A DNA stretch of 64,000 nt from Campylobacter lari (lineage in GTDB: Bacteria; Campylobacterota; Campylobacteria; Campylobacterales; Campylobacteraceae): assembly GCF_001017575.1 (NCBI RefSeq), contig NZ_CP011372.1, forward strand, positions 868,001 to 932,000, in the 5' to 3' direction. The notes below the pieces were generated by a model that saw nothing but the letters and a program-made list of their open reading frames with translations, did no database searches and was not told where the DNA came from. The position numbers and the translations under genes are program-made. Positions 16,933-26,167 of the stretch are shown here, piece after piece; position 1 is the stretch's first letter, and each line of letters begins with the position of its first letter.

Positions 16933-17691
16933 TCTTGAAAACATAGAAATAGGCAAAGTTAAAACCAAATAGCAAAGTGCTAAAGGAATGTAAATTTCTA
17001 AAGTTGAAAAAGTAAAAGCATTGATTTCTTGAGCATTTTGAGTTAGTTCTGAAATAGCTATAACACTTAAAAGAGAGCTATCTTTGATCAAATTACTAAG
17101 TTGTCCACTTAGTGGTGCTAAGATATTTTTTAAAGCTTGGGGAAAAATAACACTTTTATAAATTTCAAACTCACTCAGACCCAGAGCCTTAGCACTTTCA
17201 TATTGCATTTTATCAACACTTAAAATCCCTGCTCTAAATATCTCACAAATATAAGCACTAGCAAATAAAGCTAAAATCAAAACTCCACAAACATAGCGAT
17301 TATCAAGCCCCAAATTATCTGCAAAAATGTAATAAATTAATAAAATTTGCACTAGCAAAGGCGTACCCCTGATAAGTTCTATAAAAACCCTTGCGAACAT
17401 ATTAAAAAGCACGATTTTACAAAGACTCATATAGCATAAAATCAAAGCAAAAATCACACCTACAATCAAAGATAAAACACTAATAAAAAAACTTGTAAAA
17501 AAACCTTGTATCATTTTGTCTTTATATTCATAAATTGCCCCAAAATCAAAATTATAACTAGCACTTAAAAAAGACAGATAAAAAAATAAAAACAATAAAA
17601 AAACCAACAAAAAAGCATTGAATAAAAATACTTTTAGATTATTTTTTTTATGTTCATTAAATTTACTGCGTACTATAAAAAGATGATTCAA
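16909..17691 (-). CDS. Amino-acid ABC transporter permease
   Basis: 260 residues of the HisM/GlnP type, with membrane segments and the EAA-loop sequence QYESAKALGLSEFEIYKSVIFPQALKNI, plus RGTPLLVQILLIYY. The start is a TTG with AAGGGAT seven bases before it; no in-frame ATG precedes the first membrane span. The N terminus before the first span (about 20 residues) is longer and more basic than usual. It lies nine bases after ppk2 on the same strand, so it may be expressed with it. The convergent binding protein is the likely partner. Confidence 0.88.
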   Translation of the reverse strand: MNHLFIVRSKFNEHKKNNLKVFLFNAFLLVFLLFLFFYLSFLSASYNFDFGAIYEYKDKMIQGFFTSFFISVLSLIVGVIFALILCYMSLCKIVLFNMFARVFIELIRGTPLLVQILLIYYIFADNLGLDNRYVCGVLILALFASAYICEIFRAGILSVDKMQYESAKALGLSEFEIYKSVIFPQALKNILAPLSGQLSNLIKDSSLLSVIAISELTQNAQEINAFTFSTLEIYIPLALCYLVLTLPISMFSRKLEKSFS

Positions 17692-17700
17692 TTCTATCCC

Positions 17701-18528
17701 TTATTTTTTATCAAATTTTTTAAGTTTTTCATCATTTAAACTAAGCTCCATTTTGCGAATTTCCTCCTCACCACTACGCACTAATTTTTTATCGTATTTA
17801 AAATACTTATCTTTAATTTTATTTGGATATTCTAAAACACTAAGTAAATACTTAAATAAATTAATTCTTGCTTTCTTTTTACTATCTGAATTAATAATCA
17901 CCCAAGGACATTTTGGTGTATTAGAAGCTAAAAGCATAGAATATTTTGCTAGGGTATATTTGTCCCACAATTCTTGGGATTTTTCATCGACCGGAGATAA
18001 TTTGTATTGTTTTAGTGGATCTGTTCTTCTTTGTTCAAAACGTCTTTTTTGCTCTTGCTTAGAAACTGAAAAATAAAATTTAAAAAATAAAATTCCACTA
18101 TCAAGCAACATCTCTTCAAAAGAAGACACCTCGCGCAAGAATTTTTTATGCTCATTTGGAGTACAAAAACCCATCACAGGTTCAACACCTGCTCTATTAT
18201 ACCATGATCGATCAAAAATCACTATTTCTCCTGCTGCAGGTAAATGTGTTACATAACGTTGAAAATACCACTGAGTTTTCTCTACATCACTTGGTTTTTC
18301 AAGCGCTACTACACGACAACCTCTAGGGTTTAAATGCTCAATTAATCTTTTAATAGCACCACCCTTTCCTGCCGCATCGCGTCCTTCGATTAAAATCAAA
18401 ACCTTTAAACCCTTATCTTTAACATGATTTTGAAATTTCAAAAGCTCAATTTGCAATCTTTTAAGCTCGCTTTCATACTCAAGCGTTGATTTTTTTACCT
18501 TAATGAGAGTAAATTTGTCCTTGTCCAT
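17701..18528 (-). CDS. ppk2: Polyphosphate kinase 2
   Basis: 275 residues, a one-domain PPK2. Walker A is LILIEGRDAAGKGGAIKRL, the lid/Walker B follows as EIVIFDRSWYNRAGVEPVMGF, and KPSDVEKTQWYFQRYVTHLP lies between. It uses polyphosphate to phosphorylate nucleotides (often GDP to GTP), linked to stress survival in Campylobacter. AAGGAG precedes the ATG. Divergent from dsbD with 92 bases between, which must hold both promoters. Confidence 0.94.
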   Translation of the reverse strand: MDKDKFTLIKVKKSTLEYESELKRLQIELLKFQNHVKDKGLKVLILIEGRDAAGKGGAIKRLIEHLNPRGCRVVALEKPSDVEKTQWYFQRYVTHLPAAGEIVIFDRSWYNRAGVEPVMGFCTPNEHKKFLREVSSFEEMLLDSGILFFKFYFSVSKQEQKRRFEQRRTDPLKQYKLSPVDEKSQELWDKYTLAKYSMLLASNTPKCPWVIINSDSKKKARINLFKYLLSVLEYPNKIKDKYFKYDKKLVRSGEEEIRKMELSLNDEKLKKFDKK

Positions 18529-18620
18529 AACAGGCTCCTTAATTTAGGATAATTATTAACTTAAATTTACCACAAATAAGTAAAATAAAACAAATTTAAT
18601 TTTCAATTTCAAGGAGAAAA

Positions 18621-20312
18621 ATGCGTTTTTTAGCGGTATTTTTTATTTTTTTCAATTTAGCTTTTGCTAATAATGGAATATTATCACTCAATGAAGCTTT
18701 TAAACTCAATACCCATAGCAACAATCAAGGAATTTTTTTAAAAATCAATCTCGCAGATAGAATTTATCTTTACAAAGATCAAATCAAAGTAGAATTAGAC
18801 TCTAATGATATTACTTCTTTATTAAATTTCCCACAAACTCAAACGAGAGAAAACAAAGAAGTAATCTTTAACCAACTTGAACTTTTTATACCTCAATTAT
18901 TATTAGATGATTTTATTAAAAATAACAAAGCAAAACTTTCCCTAGCTTATCAGGGTTGCTCAGAAGAAGGTTTATGCTATCGTCCTGTATATGTAAATTA
19001 TGAACTTGATAGACAAAATGGAATTTATACTATAAAATCAACCAAAGATCAATTTAAAAAGCAAAATGAAGATGAGCAAATTGCCAATGATTTAAGCACA
19101 CAAAATATATTTATCACACTTTTAACTTTTTTTGGTTATGGCTTATTATTAGCACTTACTCCTTGTATTTTACCAATGATACCTATTCTTTCTTCATTAA
19201 TTGCAATGAAACTCAAAGATAAACCATCTAAAAAACATAGCTTTTATTTATCTTTTATCTATGTCTTTTTTATGTCTTTAGCTTATGCTATAGCAGGTGC
19301 TTTAGTAGGCCTTGCAGGAGCTAATGTGCAAGGTTTATTACAACAACCTTGGATTATCATTACTTTTGCGGGTATTTTTGTATTGCTCTCACTTTCTATG
19401 TTTGGCCTTTATGAATTACAACTGCCACTTAAATTTCAAAATTTTATCAATAAAAAAATAGAAGGCAAAAACGGAGTTTTTGGTATAGCTATTATGGGCT
19501 TTTTATCGGCTCTTATTGTAGGACCTTGCGTAGCTGCACCTTTAGCAGGGGCTTTGCTTTATATTACTAATAGTGGCGATGTATTTTTAGGAGGGCTTTC
19601 TTTATTTGTGATGAGTTTTGGTATGGGTATGCCTTTACTTTTAATAGGACTTGGAGGAAGTTTTTTAAAAAGCGGAGCTTGGATGCTTAAGATAAAGATT
19701 TTCTTTGGCTTTATCATGCTCATCATGGCAGTTTGGATGCTAGAAAGAATACTTAATGCAAACATCATTTTAATACTTTATGGGGTTATAGGGGTATTTT
19801 TTACTAGCTTTATGGGGTTATTTGATGAAGCAAAAACTAATTTTGGTAAATTTAAAAAAGCAAGTATGATTTTAATTTTAGCTTATAGTTTAAGTCTGAT
19901 TTTAGGCGGCTCAATGGACTCAAAAAGCTTGCTAAAACCTCTTGAACTTAACCTTGCTTCAAAAGAAAATAGCTCTAGTTTAAGTTTTAAAACCATCAAA
20001 AATTTAAAAGAGCTTGAGCAAGAATTACAAAATTCTACCAAACCAGTCATGCTTGAATTTACAGCCGCTTGGTGTGAAAACTGCAAACTCTTAGAAGAAT
20101 ATACTTTTACAGATACAAAAGTACAAAATTTGCTTGCTAATTACACACTTTTAAAAGCAGATGTAACACACAATAGCCAAGAAGATTTAGCTCTTATGAA
20201 AGAATTTGGAGTTTTTGGGCCTCCTGTAATGATATTTTTTAACAAAGGCGAGGAAAAAGGACGTATTATAGGCTATGTAGATGCAAATGAGTTTTTAAAT
20301 AGAGTTCCTTAA
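18621..20312 (+). CDS. dsbD: Thiol:disulfide interchange protein DsbD
   Basis: 563 residues. A signal peptide is followed by a periplasmic alpha domain with YQGCSEEGLCYRP, a polytopic beta domain with the paired cysteines in TPCILPMIP and VGPCVAAPLAG, and a C-terminal thioredoxin domain with AWCENCKLL. It carries electrons from cytoplasmic thioredoxin across the inner membrane to periplasmic thiol proteins. AAGGAG precedes the ATG. All three redox cysteine pairs are present. Confidence 0.95.
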   Translation: MRFLAVFFIFFNLAFANNGILSLNEAFKLNTHSNNQGIFLKINLADRIYLYKDQIKVELDSNDITSLLNFPQTQTRENKEVIFNQLELFIPQLLLDDFIKNNKAKLSLAYQGCSEEGLCYRPVYVNYELDRQNGIYTIKSTKDQFKKQNEDEQIANDLSTQNIFITLLTFFGYGLLLALTPCILPMIPILSSLIAMKLKDKPSKKHSFYLSFIYVFFMSLAYAIAGALVGLAGANVQGLLQQPWIIITFAGIFVLLSLSMFGLYELQLPLKFQNFINKKIEGKNGVFGIAIMGFLSALIVGPCVAAPLAGALLYITNSGDVFLGGLSLFVMSFGMGMPLLLIGLGGSFLKSGAWMLKIKIFFGFIMLIMAVWMLERILNANIILILYGVIGVFFTSFMGLFDEAKTNFGKFKKASMILILAYSLSLILGGSMDSKSLLKPLELNLASKENSSSLSFKTIKNLKELEQELQNSTKPVMLEFTAAWCENCKLLEEYTFTDTKVQNLLANYTLLKADVTHNSQEDLALMKEFGVFGPPVMIFFNKGEEKGRIIGYVDANEFLNRVP

Positions 20313-20326
20313 AAACTCTATTTAAA
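20294..20326. terminator. Terminator at the dsbD 3' end
   Basis: A perfect 13-bp stem, TTTAAATAGAGTT (20294-20306) and AACTCTATTTAAA (20314-20326), has a 7-base loop containing the dsbD stop. AATTAATTTTAC follows. It sits eight bases before the convergent ndh stop, so it may serve both genes. Confidence 0.7.
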
Positions 20327-20333
20327 ATTAATT

Positions 20334-21509
20334 TTACTTCAAAAACCCCCCAAAACCTTCAAGTTGATACTGCCATAGTTTTTCTATAAAAATTTTAAGT
20401 TTTATTGCTAAAAAACCACTAATTGGTTTATGTAAAACCGTGCCAACTGCATAATCCTTTCCGATAGAACAAACAGTATTTCCACTCACAAAAGAAAATT
20501 CTTGTTTAAAATCTTTCTCATCAATCATAGCCATTAAAGCTTTGGCTACATAAGCTCCTTCTCTTAATGCAAGCTGGGCTGTTGGAGGATAAGGGGTATT
20601 GGTTTTAGGATTTTTAAATAAACTATTATCACCTATAAAAAAATATCTTGACGCATTTTCAACATTTAAAGGATGCATAAAAGCATCTACTTCTATACGC
20701 GATCTTGCACTTGGAAAATCTGAGCTATTTTCTATAACACTATTACCTCTAACCCCTGCAGTCCAAATGATAGTATTAGCTTTAACAAATTCTCCCCCAT
20801 CAAGTCTTATACCATTTTTTTTACATTCTATGATTTTAGATTTTTCATATACTTTCACACCAAGTGTCTCTAACCTTTGCCTTGCTTTTAAAGCCAAACT
20901 TTTATCAAACATAGGTAAAATTTGATCCATAGCTTCAATAATAGAAAGTTCTAATTTCTCATAAGCAATTTGCTCTTTTTGGCAAAAGAATTTAAGCTCT
21001 TTAGCTAAAGAAGCTACAAATTCAACCCCGCTTAAACCCCCACCACAAACTGTGATTTTTAAATCATCTTCATTTTGGGCGGTTTTATAATTTTTTATTT
21101 TCTCATATATAATTTCATTAATTTTTAAAGCATTTTCATAATTGTCTATACTCAAAGCATATTCTTGCATACCTTTAATACCAAAAGTTTCTTTAGCAAA
21201 ACCAAGCCCACATACTAAAATATCAAAGTCAAATTCATTATTTTTAGTAAAAACTTTATCTTTAGAAATTTTTAAAACTTCATCTTGGATAAAGTTAATT
21301 TTTGGATTTAATAAAGGTAAAAGATCATATTTTGAGCTATAAATATCTTCATTTGAAGCTACTTTGTGTAGTAAAATAGTATGATAATGATAAGAATTGT
21401 TATTAATCAAACTCACTTGTGCTTTTTCAAAAAACTCATCAGATAAGGCTTTTATAGCCGATAAAGTAGCATATCCTGCACCTAAAAATAAAATTTTCTT
21501 TTTTTGCAT
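20334..21509 (-). CDS. ndh: Type II NADH dehydrogenase-like FAD oxidoreductase
   Basis: 391 residues from the ATG at 21509, preceded by AAAGGAAAA; a frame extending 38 codons further upstream is AT-rich filler. FAD motif ILFLGAGYATLSAIKAL at the N terminus, a second GxGxxG at TVCGGGLSGVEFVASLA, ATG-type IIWTAGVRGN, and the FAD-contact segment YFFIGDNSLF with PPTAQLALREG. It would oxidise NADH or another pyridine nucleotide at the membrane and reduce quinone without pumping. Since Campylobacter complex I lacks NADH input subunits, such an enzyme could matter; quinone specificity is inferred. Confidence 0.85.
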   Translation of the reverse strand: MQKKKILFLGAGYATLSAIKALSDEFFEKAQVSLINNNSYHYHTILLHKVASNEDIYSSKYDLLPLLNPKINFIQDEVLKISKDKVFTKNNEFDFDILVCGLGFAKETFGIKGMQEYALSIDNYENALKINEIIYEKIKNYKTAQNEDDLKITVCGGGLSGVEFVASLAKELKFFCQKEQIAYEKLELSIIEAMDQILPMFDKSLALKARQRLETLGVKVYEKSKIIECKKNGIRLDGGEFVKANTIIWTAGVRGNSVIENSSDFPSARSRIEVDAFMHPLNVENASRYFFIGDNSLFKNPKTNTPYPPTAQLALREGAYVAKALMAMIDEKDFKQEFSFVSGNTVCSIGKDYAVGTVLHKPISGFLAIKLKIFIEKLWQYQLEGFGGFLK

Positions 21510-21611
21510 GGATTTTCCTTTAATTTGATAAAAAAATAAATAAAAATTTGGCATAATGGTATTATTTTTTATCTTAAAATATTTTTTATTTAAATTTAGC
21601 AAGGAAAAAGC

Positions 21612-22976
21612 ATGCAAAGACAAACTTGGAGCAATACGCTAACTTATATCCTTACAGTAGCAGGAGCGACTATTGGTTTTGGAGCCACTTGGCGTTTTCC
21701 ATACTTAGTAGGTGAAAATGGGGGTGGTGCTTATGTTTTAGCCTTTTGTATAGCTATGATTTTTATAGGAATTCCTGTGATTTTGGTTGAAAATGTTATA
21801 GGAAGACGCAGAATGCTAAATTCAGTTGATGCTTTTGGTGGAAAAACAAGTGATGGAGTTAAAATATCTAATTCTTGGCAAGGTGTTGGCTACATGGGAC
21901 TTTTAGGTAGTTTTGGAATCATGGCTTATTATATGGTAATAGGCGGATGGGTTTTAGCTTATATTTTTAAAATCATCATAGGTGATTTTAATCTTTCAAG
22001 TCCCATTAATGCTCAATATACAAGCGAATTTTATAGCTCTACTATAGAAAATAATCCTTTATTAATAGGAATTTTTACTACTATATTTGTAATAATTAAC
22101 TGGATTATCTTAAAAAAAGGTGTGATTGATGGCATAGAAAAGTCAGTAAAATACCTTATGCCATTTTTATTTATCTGCCTTTTGGTTGTTGTTGCACGCA
22201 ATTTAACACTTGAAGGAGCAAGTGAGGGCGTGAAATTTTACCTTACCCCTGATCTTTCCAAAATCACTCCTAAATTGTTTATAGATGTTTTAGGACAAGT
22301 ATTTTTTGCCCTATCTTTAGGCTTTGGGGTAATGATAACCTTATCATCTCACCTTAAAAAAAATGAGAATTTAATCAAAACTTCTGTTTATACAGGAATT
22401 TTAAATACCCTCATAGCAGTACTTGCTGGTTTTATGATTTTCCCGGCTTTATTTAGCGTAGGTTTAACCCCTGATAGTGGGCCATCTTTGGTTTTTAAAA
22501 CCTTACCTGTTGCATTTTCACATATACCTTTTGGAAGTATAATTTGCGTGTTTTTCTTTTTGCTTTTAATCATCGCTGCACTTACTACAAGCTTGCCAAT
22601 TTATCAAGTAATTATCAGTGTTTTAGAAGAAAAATTTAAACTAGCTAAAAATACTGCTATCAATCTAACGCTTGGAAGTATCTTTGTCTTGGGAAATTTA
22701 CCATGCATACTTACTTATGGCCCTTTAAAAGATATTACTATCATCAAGGGAAAAAATATTTTTGATAGCTTTGATTTTATTAGTGGAAACATATTCTTTG
22801 TTTTAACCGCATTTTTTTGTTGTATATATGTAGGTTGGGTGCTTAAAAAAGATGCAATTTATGAGCTTTCTAATCAAAATACCCTAAAAGGAAGTATTTT
22901 TAAACTATGGTATTACTATGTTAAGTTTATCATACCTTTGATTATCTTAGTGATTTTTTATTTTGGTATTTTTTAA
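21612..22976 (+). CDS. Neurotransmitter:sodium symporter (NSS) family transporter
   Basis: 454 residues with about 11-12 membrane spans, a LeuT-like bacterial size. The signature GATWRFPYLVGENGGGAYVL (span 1 and loop) is canonical for sodium and substrate binding. It imports an amino acid with sodium; substrate unknown. AAGGAAAAAG precedes the ATG. Its 3' end overlaps the convergent PLP-enzyme gene by 30 bases. Confidence 0.92.
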   Translation: MQRQTWSNTLTYILTVAGATIGFGATWRFPYLVGENGGGAYVLAFCIAMIFIGIPVILVENVIGRRRMLNSVDAFGGKTSDGVKISNSWQGVGYMGLLGSFGIMAYYMVIGGWVLAYIFKIIIGDFNLSSPINAQYTSEFYSSTIENNPLLIGIFTTIFVIINWIILKKGVIDGIEKSVKYLMPFLFICLLVVVARNLTLEGASEGVKFYLTPDLSKITPKLFIDVLGQVFFALSLGFGVMITLSSHLKKNENLIKTSVYTGILNTLIAVLAGFMIFPALFSVGLTPDSGPSLVFKTLPVAFSHIPFGSIICVFFFLLLIIAALTTSLPIYQVIISVLEEKFKLAKNTAINLTLGSIFVLGNLPCILTYGPLKDITIIKGKNIFDSFDFISGNIFFVLTAFFCCIYVGWVLKKDAIYELSNQNTLKGSIFKLWYYYVKFIIPLIILVIFYFGIF

Positions 22977-23843
22977 TTTATACTCATAACGCTTTAACAT
23001 GCTTATATTTCCTTCAAGGCCTCCTTGATGGATATATAAGATTTTTCCACCAAATTGCTCTTTATGAGCTAATAAAGTTTTAAAACCCACCATATCATAA
23101 AGCAAATCAAACTCTACTCCACATTCTTTTTTTAGATCTTGATAAAGCTCATAAAATTCCAAATAAGGCTTAGCAAAATGATATTTTTTTGGCGGATTTA
23201 ATATGGTTAAATTATCAAAATCATAATTTGGTTCTAAGCTTAAAATTTGCTCTTTTAAATACGCACTATCTCCCACACAAGCACATGTAAAAACTTTAAA
23301 TTTGCTATGTTTAGCCAAAAAAGCCGCAGAAGTTCCTGTGCCTGAGGGTAAGAAAATACTTACATTTTCATTCAATTGCTCACTAAGCTCTAAAGCCAGT
23401 TGTTGGTATCCAAATTCAGCTTCTTTTATAGCCACACCCTCTTCTATAAAAACATCATCATCTTTTTTCAAGGCTAAAGCTTGCAGTCTTCTTGTGGGAT
23501 AATTTATATTTTCTATCAACTCAACATTGTGTTTTAATGCAAATTCTAAATTTCCATGGGGATTTTCTTTTAAAAAAGAACTCATTTTTTCACAAACAAA
23601 AATGAGCAAAAAATCATTTTCATAACAAAACTTTGCTAAAGCAACTAAAGCATTACTTTGAGAAGAACCAAAAGAAATAAATCTTTGTCCTTTTTTAAAT
23701 AAATGTTTGTTTTTTTCAAAAAAGGCTAGTTTTCTAGCCTTATTACCATTGATATAACCTAGTAAATCATCTCTTTTGAGTAAAAATTCAAAATCTTTGT
23801 ATTTTAAAACATCAATTTTACTTGCTATCAAGGTATTTTTCAA
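22947..23843 (-). CDS. PLP enzyme of the ACC deaminase/D-cysteine desulfhydrase family
   Basis: 298 residues. LLKRDDLLGYINGNKARKL contains the PLP lysine context, FISFGSSQSNALVALAKF follows, and the phosphate loop is PSGTGTSAAFLA. Family members deaminate ACC or break down D-cysteine; which, if either, applies is not resolvable. The 5' end is uncertain: TTG at 23843 abuts the AAAAGG, whereas a second TTG at 23831 lies 12 bases from it. Its start overlaps the upstream OmpA-domain gene. Confidence 0.85.
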   Translation of the reverse strand: MKNTLIASKIDVLKYKDFEFLLKRDDLLGYINGNKARKLAFFEKNKHLFKKGQRFISFGSSQSNALVALAKFCYENDFLLIFVCEKMSSFLKENPHGNLEFALKHNVELIENINYPTRRLQALALKKDDDVFIEEGVAIKEAEFGYQQLALELSEQLNENVSIFLPSGTGTSAAFLAKHSKFKVFTCACVGDSAYLKEQILSLEPNYDFDNLTILNPPKKYHFAKPYLEFYELYQDLKKECGVEFDLLYDMVGFKTLLAHKEQFGGKILYIHQGGLEGNISMLKRYEYKLKNTKIKNH

Positions 23844-24768
23844 CCTTTTCTAAAGCATTATTTGTATTGATATTAAACTTAATCTCTATTCTACGACTTG
23901 CTTCTTTATCTTCTTTGCCATCTTTCATAATTACATCAGAATAAGACCTACCACTTGCCATTAAAAGTTTTTGCAATCTTGGATCTTTATAAAATGAGTG
24001 TATAAAACTCATCACAGCATAAGCTCTTTTTTGTGATAAATCAAGATTATATATATAAGAGCCTGCACTATCTGTATGGCCTTCTATGACTATATTTTCT
24101 ATACTGTTTAAGATATTTTCATCTTTTAAAATATTGTCAAAATACTGCGTTAAAATCGTTTTCAAATTCTCTTTTGCTTGAGCTTTTAGCGTAAAAGAAT
24201 TTGTATCAAAAAGCACTTCAGAAGGCAATACTATCGCCCCTGTATTAGAATCTAGAGTAATGTTAGTATCAAATTTTGCTTGAAGATTTTTGATGGTATT
24301 TTCTTTGATTAAACCTAGTTCTTTGATCTTACTTTTTGCCTCATCAAAATTACGCTCTAATTCTTTGATTTCTTCATCTTTTTTGTTTAATCTCTCAAGC
24401 AAAGCAAAAATTTGCTGATCTTTTTCATCTAAACTTGAATTTAAATCTTGATTGAGTTTAGTAATATTAGCCTCTAAAGCCTGTTTTTGCTTATTAACAT
24501 CATCAAGCGTGCTTGAAGTATTATTTAGTTTTTGGCTAAGATTTTTTAAAATATCTTCTTTTTGGTTTAATTCTTCTTTATTCTCTCTTAAGCGCTCTTC
24601 TTGTTTTTGTAGATTTTCTTTTATGATTTGCAAATCACTTTGAGTTAAAACATACTTAACAACTATAGCTCCAATAAGCAAAATAAATACAAAAAGCAAG
24701 CCCGCCATTAAATCTGCATAAGCTATCCAAAAATTATTTTCTTCATTGTTAGAATTATTTTTTATCAT
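23818..24768 (-). CDS. MotB/OmpA-domain cell-wall-binding protein
   Basis: 316 residues. One N-terminal membrane segment carries the proton-channel aspartate pattern NFWIAYADLMAGLLFVFILL. A long predicted coiled coil (about residues 40-150, rich in K, E, L and N) follows, and the C-terminal OmpA/MotB peptidoglycan-binding domain has VIEGHTDSAGSYIYNLDLSQKRA. With the MotA-like protein, which it overlaps by 14 bases, it should form an ion-driven stator-like complex spanning the envelope. It is not the flagellar MotB by context. Confidence 0.88.
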   Translation of the reverse strand: MIKNNSNNEENNFWIAYADLMAGLLFVFILLIGAIVVKYVLTQSDLQIIKENLQKQEERLRENKEELNQKEDILKNLSQKLNNTSSTLDDVNKQKQALEANITKLNQDLNSSLDEKDQQIFALLERLNKKDEEIKELERNFDEAKSKIKELGLIKENTIKNLQAKFDTNITLDSNTGAIVLPSEVLFDTNSFTLKAQAKENLKTILTQYFDNILKDENILNSIENIVIEGHTDSAGSYIYNLDLSQKRAYAVMSFIHSFYKDPRLQKLLMASGRSYSDVIMKDGKEDKEASRRIEIKFNINTNNALEKVEKYLDSK

Positions 24769-26086
24769 CTATTTTTTCATCTTCTTTTTGATTTTCAAGC
24801 TTTGCAATAACTTGTGTGGTTTGCTCATCTAATTCTTTACTTTCTTCTTTAAATTCTTGCATCAGTGAAATTTTTTCATCGATATTTTTTTCATCTTCAT
24901 AAGCTTCTTTAAAAGTATGCATACCTTCTATAATACTTGCCCTAAAGCCCTCGAAAAGTTTAGTTTGATTATCAAGCATAAGATTTTGATATTTTTCAAT
25001 ATTGTTTGAAAAATTATTCACCTTCTCATCTAAAGCACTCACGCTTTTATCTAAATGCACAATTTTATCCGAACTCACATCTAAAAGTCTATTATATTGC
25101 TCTGAAATTCTTAAAGTTAAATCTTTTATGTTTGAATTTAACATATTTACCGCATTTGCAATCTCGCTGTAAGTTTTAACTATATCTTTTTGTTCTCTTT
25201 GGGTTTTAGATAAATCGCTCATAGTTTGTTTCACATGCTCACTACTTAATCTTACAGCCTTTTCTTCAGCATTTACAAGTTCTTGAAAAACCTTAAATTT
25301 TCTATCTATTGTATGATCTAATTCTTTGAAAAACTCTTCATTGCTAACATGCTCAAAAATCGTGCCAATTTTTTCAAAGTGTTGCAAACTTTCTTGAAGA
25401 TACTTTCTATCAATTTCTTCTTTAGACCAGAAAAAATCACTTGTTGCATTTTTTTGACGATTTAAGAGTTTTTGAAATTTACTACTGCCATATTTTTCGA
25501 AAAATATCCACCAAAGTGCTAAAAAAATTCCATAGATTGAAACATAAAAGGCAGTTCCTACTCCATTGAGTAAAACTGAAATTTCTTGCTCTAAGCCTGC
25601 TGTATCACTTGAATTAAAATTAGGCATAGATATTGCTATACTTATAAAAGTCCCCAAAATACCAAGCATAGGAAAAATAGCTGCGCCTACAGAAGCAAAA
25701 TTTTCATTTCTTAGATCTTTCACATAAGCATAAGCAAAATCATCAAAACTCGCGTTAGATTTTGTCTCTTTACCTATAACTAAAAAATGCTTCATAATGT
25801 AGCGTTTTAAAATAAGCTTAAATTCATCTTTTTGCTGCTCGAAAATACTCGAAGCATAATCAGCACTATGTCTTGCAAAAATCAAAGCCACTAAAAAGAT
25901 AATCCCTATCATTACAACACTATGTAATTCTACTTTAAAATCAATCTTACCAAAATACCCCAAAAGAACCAAAATATACAACATAGCAGGGATAAATATA
26001 ATCTTTAAATACGCAACAATCCCTGTACTACCTTTTCCTTCAGGCAATACAAGATCAGAAAAATCATCAGTTGTTTTAACTTCCAT
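24755..26086 (-). CDS. MotA/TolQ/ExbB-type proton channel protein
   Basis: 443 residues. Two early membrane spans (IIFIPAMLYILVLLGYF, VVMIGIIFLVALIF) and the MotA/TolQ pair (GAAIFPMLGILGTFISIAIS, GVGTAFYVSIYGIFLALWWIFF) are followed by about 220 residues of charged, heptad-like sequence forming a cytoplasmic coiled-coil tail. That tail is unusual for flagellar MotA and recalls ZorA-like stators. AAAGG precedes the ATG. It is paired with the MotB/OmpA gene; function unknown. Confidence 0.85.
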   Translation of the reverse strand: MEVKTTDDFSDLVLPEGKGSTGIVAYLKIIFIPAMLYILVLLGYFGKIDFKVELHSVVMIGIIFLVALIFARHSADYASSIFEQQKDEFKLILKRYIMKHFLVIGKETKSNASFDDFAYAYVKDLRNENFASVGAAIFPMLGILGTFISIAISMPNFNSSDTAGLEQEISVLLNGVGTAFYVSIYGIFLALWWIFFEKYGSSKFQKLLNRQKNATSDFFWSKEEIDRKYLQESLQHFEKIGTIFEHVSNEEFFKELDHTIDRKFKVFQELVNAEEKAVRLSSEHVKQTMSDLSKTQREQKDIVKTYSEIANAVNMLNSNIKDLTLRISEQYNRLLDVSSDKIVHLDKSVSALDEKVNNFSNNIEKYQNLMLDNQTKLFEGFRASIIEGMHTFKEAYEDEKNIDEKISLMQEFKEESKELDEQTTQVIAKLENQKEDEKIDDKK

Positions 26087-26141
26087 TTTATAAACCTTTG
26101 TTAATTTTACTCTAAAAATTGAAAATCTTCACAGGAAAATC

Positions 26142-26167
26142 AACTAAGAGTTATAAAACTCTTAGTT
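26142..26167 (-). terminator. Terminator after fba
   Basis: AACTAAGAGTT (26142-26152) and AACTCTTAGTT (26157-26167) form an 11-bp stem with loop ATAA, overlapping the fba stop. Leftward, the sequence after the hairpin is GATTTTCC. The long peb4-fba transcript probably ends here, leaving the MotA gene to its own promoter. Confidence 0.7.

Noticed and set aside
23818-26086. Complete Zorya defence system
   Set aside because: ZorA/ZorB-like channel proteins are present, but neighbours are a PLP enzyme and fba; there is no ZorC, ZorD helicase or ZorE nuclease.
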